Source: Anthopleura xanthogrammica
Lineage: Eukaryota > Cnidaria > Anthozoa > Actiniaria > Actiniidae
Direction of reading: 5' to 3'
NCBI GenBank assembly: GCA_964019055.1
Contig: OZ025218.1
Location: forward strand, 3,350,669-3,414,668
DNA: 64,000 nt
The position numbers and the translations under genes are program-made. Shown piece after piece: positions 58,136 through 64,000 of this stretch (its first letter is position 1; each line of letters opens with the position of its first letter). The notes beneath the pieces were generated by a model, which searched no databases, was not told the DNA's origin, and worked only from the letters and a program-made list of their open reading frames with translations.

Positions 58136-58282
58136 GGGTCTTTCTTGGTGTTGCAGGAAGTATTGTATTCAAGGTTAAGGTTCTTTGTATTGCAGGGTAA
58201 TGTTTCGTTCTAAGTTCTTTGTTCCTGGCTATTGCGTTATTGTGTTCATGCCTCGGGTGTCCTGCAACACCAAGAAAGAGCC
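58136..58282. mobile_element. foldback MITE, CTTTCTTGGTGTTGCAGG family
   Basis: GGGTCTTTCTTGGTGTTGCA near 58136 and GTCCTGCAACACCAAGAAAG at the other end. Confidence 0.8.
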
Positions 58283-58621
58283 GCATTTGTGACTTTTGCA
58301 AGAAACTCAAATGGCATGACGAAGTTCTGCCTCATAATAACACAGTCTTTATTGACTCCTGAACATAATCTATATGAAGCAGTTACACTTTATCTGATGT
58401 TGAATGTTGAATGAGGTTTCTCTTAGAGCGTTTTACGTATGAGTAGGAAACATAAGGTGCTGACTTACAGCAAGTACACGGTACAGCATGCCGTAACATT
58501 GAAATGACTTCCCATTGTCTTCTGTAAATCATGCAGCCACAGCGGTACACAGGTTGTGGCCACGGCACGGCTTCTTTTTTCCCACCCATACGAAAACCGC
58601 TCTAATAGTTTTGGCAGAATA

Positions 58622-58753
58622 GACCCCTTGCAGCATGTCGAAATGCAGCTCAATTTGGAGGGCAAAACAATAGGTTCCAATTCTCAGGGGATTGAAATTC
58701 TTTTGTTTTGCCCTCCAAATTGAGCTGCATTCCGACGTGCTGCAAGGGGTCTA
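58622..58753. mobile_element. CTCAATTTGGAGG foldback element, best copy
   Basis: Near-perfect arms of about 50 bp: TAGACCCCTTGCAGCATGTC, then CTCAATTTGGAGGGCAAAAC, with complement ending CGTGCTGCAAGGGGTCTA. TA at both ends suggests a TA target. This is the reference copy for the four others in the window. Confidence 0.85.
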
Positions 58754-58937
58754 TTAGTTCTCATAGTCGCCATGTTCGTTGAATTTCGTAATAGACGTAG
58801 GTATAGTTTCCTTTCTTATATCAACCACTTTGATGGTCATATCTTGTTTATTCTTTGTTCTTCTGTTACAAACGTCTCAGTAATGGTATCATAACACTGA
58901 GAAGTCAAGGATCAGTCACTTAAAGTCTATGTTAGGA

Positions 58938-59080
58938 CTACACGCTGTCCAATTTGGAAATAATTGAATGAAAAAAATTCAGGACTGCCAAAATTGGAGG
59001 ACAGCGACATGCGAAGTCAAATTTGGCAGTCAGAGGAATATTTTGAATTCAATTATTTCCAAATGAGACAAACATGTAGT
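58938..59080. mobile_element. foldback element with CCAATTTGGAAATAATTGAA arms
   Basis: CTACACGCTGTCCAATTTGG and complement CCAAATGAGACAAACATGTAG, joined by TTCAATTATTTCC-type inner arms. Confidence 0.7.
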
Positions 59081-60073
59081 GCTATTGCAGATTAATTATA
59101 TCATGACAAACTTACAATCGTAGAAAAACACACATGAATAAAAGTTAGAAAATAGTTCAAATATAACAATATTGCTTTGCGCATGCTTCTTGGCTGGCCA
59201 TTTGCCAACAGTCGGCCACTCTAGTACTTTTGAGACTTTTCTGTGGTGAAGGTGCAATGTTTTACGAGATTTCACGACATCCACAAGCAGTTGAACAGTC
59301 GAATATTATCATCCATGTCGTGTTACATTTTTGTTTATTTTTACTCAATTCTCGCCCGCGACGTTTCTGAAGATACTTCTGGGAGCTTCTTGAAGTTCCT
59401 CGTTAAAGAAATTAAAATAATTTTGACTAAAAACATCCTTAAACGAAGAACAATTTTCTTCTTCCTCGATCCGCCATTTTGAATCCAGCACAAAGCCGAC
59501 AAGCATAAGCTGCGCGCTGATAGGCTGTAAGGTAATTCCTATTGTTTCACTCGAGCTTTGATTGGCTGAGAGAAGCTATCCAATTACTGAGTAATTGGAC
59601 AGCTTCAGGTTTCTCAAGAAAAATGCGTACGAAAACGATCCAAATTAATATTTAATTTCGACAGGATGTAAAATTTGAAAATAACACTAGTTGCTTATAT
59701 GGGATTATGGAGTGATGATACAATTACACAGGCTAGTGCATGATTCGACTTCAAATTGGGGTGAAATTCTTCCAAGCCGTCCTCGACGTTGACCTTAGAC
59801 CATGTCTTTTGTAATAACATCCAACATGGTGGCCATGTCCTTAGCCGTAAAAGAGCGGATTTCGTATGAGTGTGAAAAGTAACGGCACACTTCATGGTTA
59901 CGGTGGGGCGGATACGGACACGGTACAGAATGTTGAATGTTTTCAACACGATATTCTAGTTAAGTGATCGCGCACAAAGCAATTCAAGGCGCTGTCGATG
60001 TAATTCTGATTTTTTAGTGCGTTTTGAAAATGCCCCAACAAATCTCACAACCGCGCCACTGGGAGACTGGGCC

Positions 60074-60251
60074 AATGACGTCATCGGGGTGATAGACTTC
60101 GACAGTACGTCTTCAAAGAATCTAAGCGACGATTAGAAGGAAGTGTCAACGGGTAACGACGCAATATTTAGGCATCTTTCTCTCTCAAAAAATCCAAAAC
60201 AACAACAGACTTCGAATGTGAAGAAAGATAAGTCTCACCCCGATGACGTAA
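60074..60251. mobile_element. inverted repeat with TGACGTCATCGGGGTGA arms
   Basis: AATGACGTCATCGGGGTGAT and TCACCCCGATGACGT, 150 bases apart; the right arm is shortened. Confidence 0.6.
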
Positions 60252-60921
60252 AAAATACTATGTTTCAGGCTCCTCAAATGCGTGGTACTGAAAGTTCGAG
60301 AGTGGCTGGACGCTAGCTTTTTCGATACTTCAAAGCGTCGTAAAAAACCCGCATTACACCGACAGCGTGAAAATCCTACAAAAATACGTTTTTGAGACCA
60401 TAAGGAATTATATAGGTTTGGTGCTATCTATTAGGAGCACTTTAAGGTGCAGGAACTCAATCCATATATACTTTTCTCGTGTACTTGCACTCTCCAAGTT
60501 CTTCCATTGACGTCATGTCAGTGGAATTTAACAAAATATAGTTGGCATTTGTTTCTTTTTTAATACAGAAGCTGGAATATTTTTTTTCATTGGAAACCCC
60601 GCTTTACCAAATCGGTAAAGCGCTTCCAATCTAGCGCTTGAAAATTCCACTAATGAACAAACAGCAAGTCTCATGCAGTGTACTTTTGGACCACTTTTAC
60701 CATGTGGTGAGGGTCAGTATGATTTCCAGCGTTATTAAAATCCGTTGGAATTTGTTTCATTGTACAGTTGTTCAGTTTAAAGTTGTATAAATATTTAATT
60801 TTAATTTTTGTACAGAATATTGTTTTTACGATTTCCAGCCATTACCGGCCGTTTTAGCTGTTTAAGCTGTTTTAGTATCAGCTTCTTACCGCAATCCTTG
60901 GAAATATTAGAGCTACAGATT

Positions 60922-61794
60922 CTAAAGTGCCTATGACACATCTGACAATATTCTCAGTATAGATTCTACATGAGGTGAGCTGTTGACTGGCCAGAAAAAT
61001 ATATATAGTTTTAGTGATGCGTCTTGAAGTTATGAAGGTTTTTCCATACCATATGGTAATGCAGTGACGTCATGGGAGTCATCATTGAATATACAAAACG
61101 TAACTGCTACAGATGAATTACGTTTGGAATGCATCATTGTTTTACCTATAACTCTCATACAAATTATTGAAAATTAGTTTTCATATAGCAGCCATTGTTT
61201 CGAATTACAAGCAACAACTAATAAACATAAATGACTCCCTGACGTCACAGTCATTAGCATATGGCATGGATAAACCTTTATAACTTCGAGACGCATCACT
61301 CAAACTATATAAATCTTTTTGGCCACACAACAGCTCACCTCATGTAGAATCTATACTGAAAATATTTAACACTTATTGACTGTGACCGAGGGAAATAGTG
61401 TGTTTTGTGGTCCAGAGACGACGATGTTTCCCGAGGCGTAGCCGAGGGAAACATCGCTGTCGAGGGACCACAAAACACACTGTTTTCCAGAGGTTCCCGT
61501 CAATAAGTGTTTTGTTATATACCAAGTGTCAATGTACACAACAAAATTATTAGATTTTTCGATTATGTGACTTTAAAAACTTAGAAAAACTTTTACGTTT
61601 CCGGTGAAATCACTTCCGGTTTTGTTATTTCCCGGTAGATAACCTATTATTGCCCGCTGAGAGTCGTTGCCGGGGAAACATCGAAACTTGTTCTCGTTCA
61701 TGTGATATCCTCTCGCCCAATCAGAGTACTAGTAGAAAAATGGACTTTGACACTTAGTATATAACAAAGTCAGATATGTCATAGGCACTTTAAG
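60922..61794. mobile_element. nested foldback element
   Basis: Outer arms AAGTGCCTATGACACATCTG and complement at 61772; next arms TATAGATTCTACATGAGGTG (60959) and complement (61330); a third palindrome at 61366-61516 built on AACACTTATTGAC and GTGTGTTTTGTGGTCC; and a fourth pair at 61512/61750. This looks like successive insertion of foldback elements. Confidence 0.75.
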
Positions 61795-61809
61795 TCTGGT
61801 TTTCCCTTC

Positions 61810-61908
61810 CAAGACATGCATAACGTAAGACATGCATAACGTAAGACATGCATAACGTAAGACATGCATAGACGTAAGACATGCATAACGTAAGACATGC
61901 ATAGAAGT
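61810..61908 (+). repeat. 16-bp GTAAGACATGCATAAC array
   Basis: About six copies, one unit altered to CATAGAC. Confidence 0.92.
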
Positions 61909-62075
61909 AGTAATGCAGACTTAGCCGTGCGCTGCGTACTAACAGCAATTACTTCTATGGACTAAACGCACCTACTTATATTAGAAAAGCTGTACTGAGT
62001 TTGGATATATGCTGGTTATATATGATTATAATATACTCGTGTTCCAAGTGAAAACCACAATGCAATGTCAACTTT

Positions 62076-62297
62076 TCAAACAGAAACTTCGTAAGACTGT
62101 ATATCGTTAGTCGATGGTTCGTCGATTTTCGGTTTCAGACGTTTCGTCATTCGGGTCCACTGTTTTGGCATTGTAGGAGGTCGGATGACCTCGGCAGGCG
62201 GCGGCGTCTCTTCCTCGGGTTCTTCTTTCTTCACAAAAATATCGTTGCATACACGAAAGAACCTCAAGCTGAATGCTTCGAGATATCCTTTAGGACC
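62076..62297 (-). CDS. glutamate receptor exon: cytoplasmic tail
   Basis: 73 codons after an ATATAG acceptor: GPKGYLEAFSLRFFRVCN, then EEPEEETPPPAEVIRPP and a basic stretch, ending NDIQSYEVSV. It has no known domain and is assigned by phase and position after M4. Confidence 0.72.
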   Translation of the reverse strand, partial: GPKGYLEAFSLRFFRVCNDIFVKKEEPEEETPPPAEVIRPPTMPKQWTRMTKRLKPKIDEPSTNDIQSYEVSV

Positions 62298-63215
62298 CTA
62301 TATGATCGATATGATTGATGGCATTCAATTACGTGTTGTTTATCTATTTAATTGTATATGCGTAATGGATAAGTTGCGAGCCTTAATGTGAGCGACTGAA
62401 GAAAACTGCAGTTAGGCCTTTGACAACTTCCAGTCGACTGAAAAATGAGCCAGTTCAACTAGAAACCGTGGACAGCTGTTTCGGCCTGTATTGGGCCTCG
62501 TCAGCACAGTGTGTCTAGTGAACTGGCAAGATCCACATGGCCTAGTGCCTTAACTCTTATTTAATTGTATAGTTCGTTGACACGAGTGAAAAACGCACTG
62601 TACATGCTCGGAAGTTCGTCGTGTTTACAAAGAAAACCATTGGAGATTTACCGGCGTTTAGTAAATCTCTAAAGTTAAGGCCGTTAGTGAAAAGTTAGTG
62701 CTTATTTTTTCCTGACACATTACTTTAGTTGTTTTCTTTCCCTGGTCAAATAACATGAGAGAAATTCGCATAATATAAGACATGTAATTATCTAATGGTT
62801 TTCTTCGTAAACACGACTCGTCTATGAATTTTCTGCCAGACTTCCGAGCATGCGCAGTGCGTTTTTCACCCGTGTCGTTTAAACTGCACAAATTTCCGAT
62901 GGTTTAACGTAGTATGCCCTCTTATTTACCACGGCTCTCGACTAATGAGCGCGCGAGAAATTTCACAATGATTATAATAAAATGAAAAATAGAATATGAG
63001 GCGCTGAGACTGAGATCTCTCTTCAAAGAAAAGCATCCTAATCATGTATCATATATCATATATATTATATCATACCTGCTTTGTAGCGACATCACGTATA
63101 CATGCGTATATCCACTCCATGATCATGAATATAAATCCCAAACCGATGCTAAAAGCCATGAATATAAACACACCAAGCATGTCATTCAAGCTTATTCTTT
63201 GTATAAACGCTGATC
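62076..63215 (-). CDS. ionotropic glutamate receptor, C-terminal part
   Basis: Ligand-gated cation channel subunit, 3' end only. Exons 63215-63076 and 62297-62076 join in phase 0 and end with a stop. The first reads QRISLNDMLGVFIFMAF and SIGLGFIFMIMEWIY, which matches the pre-M4 and M4 helix of ionotropic glutamate receptors (L-L--M-GVF--L---GL-----E). The second is a cytoplasmic tail with a basic segment (FFRVCNDIFVKKEE), prolines, and the end SYEVSV. The ligand-binding domain and pore lie beyond the window. Subtype (NMDA-like or AMPA/kainate-like) cannot be settled from M4 alone. The C-terminal E-V-S-V could be a PDZ ligand; this is inference. Convergent with the PRDM gene. Confidence 0.82.
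62450..62526 (-). ncRNA. type I hammerhead ribozyme motif, intact core
   Basis: Minus-strand order: stem I 5' side (CCAGTTCACTAGACA ... CTGTG), core CTGACGA, stem II GGCC-CAATACA-GGCC, GAAA, stem III ACAG/CTGT with no true loop, C17, then stem I 3' side (CACGG ... TCTAGTTGAACTGG). All invariant core residues are present (CUGANGA, GAAA, UH). Predicted cut is between 62471 and 62470. It lies in the last intron of the glutamate receptor gene, in the sense orientation. Confidence 0.82.
63076..63215 (-). CDS. glutamate receptor exon: M4 helix
   Basis: 46 codons plus two leading bases; acceptor TTTTCTTCTAG, donor GTATGA. Encodes a 24-residue hydrophobic helix between SLNDMLGVF and EWIYACIRD. Confidence 0.85.
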
Positions 63216-64000
63216 CTAGAAGAAAACAACACTTTGTTAAACACGGGTTATGCTGAGGTTAGGTTAACAAGATACCGGACGAATTTCTAATGGTACGAAA
63301 ATTTGGCCAGTATGTACCATTTACCAATGGTTTACTTAAATAAGAGAGGGAAACTTCTTACTATAGCGCGCGCCACGTGAGTCGGTTGTGCTATTTTTAG
63401 CATTCGCATGCATGCAATTAACTTTTGTCTTACCCTACTTCAGTGCGTCAAAAATTGTGTGCTTCATCCAAAATAGCGAAAGCAGGCAAAGATGTATGGA
63501 AAAAAACATGAATTTCGCCTACGATTCTTGATTTCTACACCTTTTTGAGTGTTCCACAGCCTTAGCCGTATTTTATCAGAGAACATAACATAGCCAATCC
63601 TGATATAATTATTTGCTTTATCTAATAGATCTTGTCGAAAAAGTGAGAAAAATCGACACGTCCACGCCATCAAAACATCAAAAACCTGTGTGCTTTTATG
63701 TCACGATAAATTCAGCTTTTTTTTCTTTTCTTTTGATATTCCCTTCCCTCTCCTCAGTTTCTAGATTTATCTTTGTCAATCGCAATTCTATAAAATCTCT
63801 AAAATTCGACATTTTTGTTTTGATCGAAAGTGCCAAGTTTTGGCGCACGGGAGTGGGGTAAGGCATACAATTTTGACGCACGGGAGTAGGGTAAGGCATA
63901 CAATTTTGACGCATGGGAGTAGGGTAAGGCATACAATTTTGACGCACGGGAGTAGGGTAAGGCGCTTGAACTTTTGTCCGAATAGCACAGTTTCATTGAA
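63216..64000 (-). other. presumed intron of the glutamate receptor gene
   Basis: No further exon recognised. A 69-codon minus frame at 63464-63673 has no similarity to receptor domains that I can see. The end holds a 33-bp array. Confidence 0.6.
63840..63970 (+). repeat. 33-bp tandem array
   Basis: Four copies of a 33-bp unit with GCACGGGAGTAGGGTAAGGC and ATACAATTTTGAC. The unit is a multiple of three, so frames stay open on the minus strand. Confidence 0.92.

Larger units (their letters stand above)
57331..62075. other. intergenic region between convergent PRDM and glutamate receptor genes
   Basis: Holds foldback elements at 58136, 58622, 58938, 60074 and 60922, and a 16-bp array at 61810. 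Short frames here match nothing I know. The PRDM 3' UTR presumably occupies the first few hundred bases. Confidence 0.7.

Noticed and set aside
63464..63673. 69-codon frame upstream of the M4 exon as a glutamate receptor exon
   Set aside because: Sequence does not resemble the ligand-binding S2 lobe and lacks suitable splice sites in phase.

Overview
This is animal nuclear DNA: AT-rich, intron-rich, dense in small foldback transposons, tRNA-derived SINEs and tandem repeats, with long genes and consensus GT-AG introns. The gene set (a Cav2-type calcium channel, a leucine-rich-repeat GPCR, an ionotropic glutamate receptor, a PRDM9-type SET/zinc-finger protein and a secreted lectin) together with the Penelope-type hammerhead motif suggests an anthozoan cnidarian such as a stony coral or sea anemone. 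That species-level guess is inference; the sequence alone does not name the organism.

Layout. (1) 608-12940, + strand: the 3' half of a Cav2 alpha-1 subunit gene, 15 coding exons covering repeat IV and the whole C-tail, ending in a Cav2-like ...TWC terminus. (2) 12941-17108: intergenic, dominated by a 44-bp satellite between the convergent Cav2 and GPCR genes. (3) 17109-20378, - strand: a rhodopsin-like receptor with a short leucine-rich-repeat ectodomain, four exons. (4) 20379-27707: non-coding, with a roughly 610-bp tandem duplication, one copy of which carries a TTAA-flanked element. (5) 27708-32717, - strand: a secreted PAN/apple, C-type lectin and laminin-G protein in which the laminin-G exons lie between the two halves of the lectin domain. 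(6) 32718-45942: a transposon-rich desert with two long inverted repeats, a decayed Ty3/Gypsy integrase, a LINE tail and a hammerhead-like motif. (7) 45943-57330, + strand: a 1,678-residue PR/SET plus about 24 zinc-finger gene. (8) 57331-62075: foldback elements. (9) 62076-63215, - strand: the last two coding exons of an ionotropic glutamate receptor; the intron between them holds a complete hammerhead ribozyme motif in the sense orientation.

The genes do not form a pathway. Cav2, the glutamate receptor and the GPCR are plausible neuronal or sensory membrane proteins, the lectin is extracellular, and the PRDM protein is nuclear. The observations most worth following up are the lectin domain split by a symmetric phase-1 laminin-G module, the intronic hammerhead, and the block of zinc fingers with tryptophan at helix position +3 attached to a PRDM9-like SET domain.
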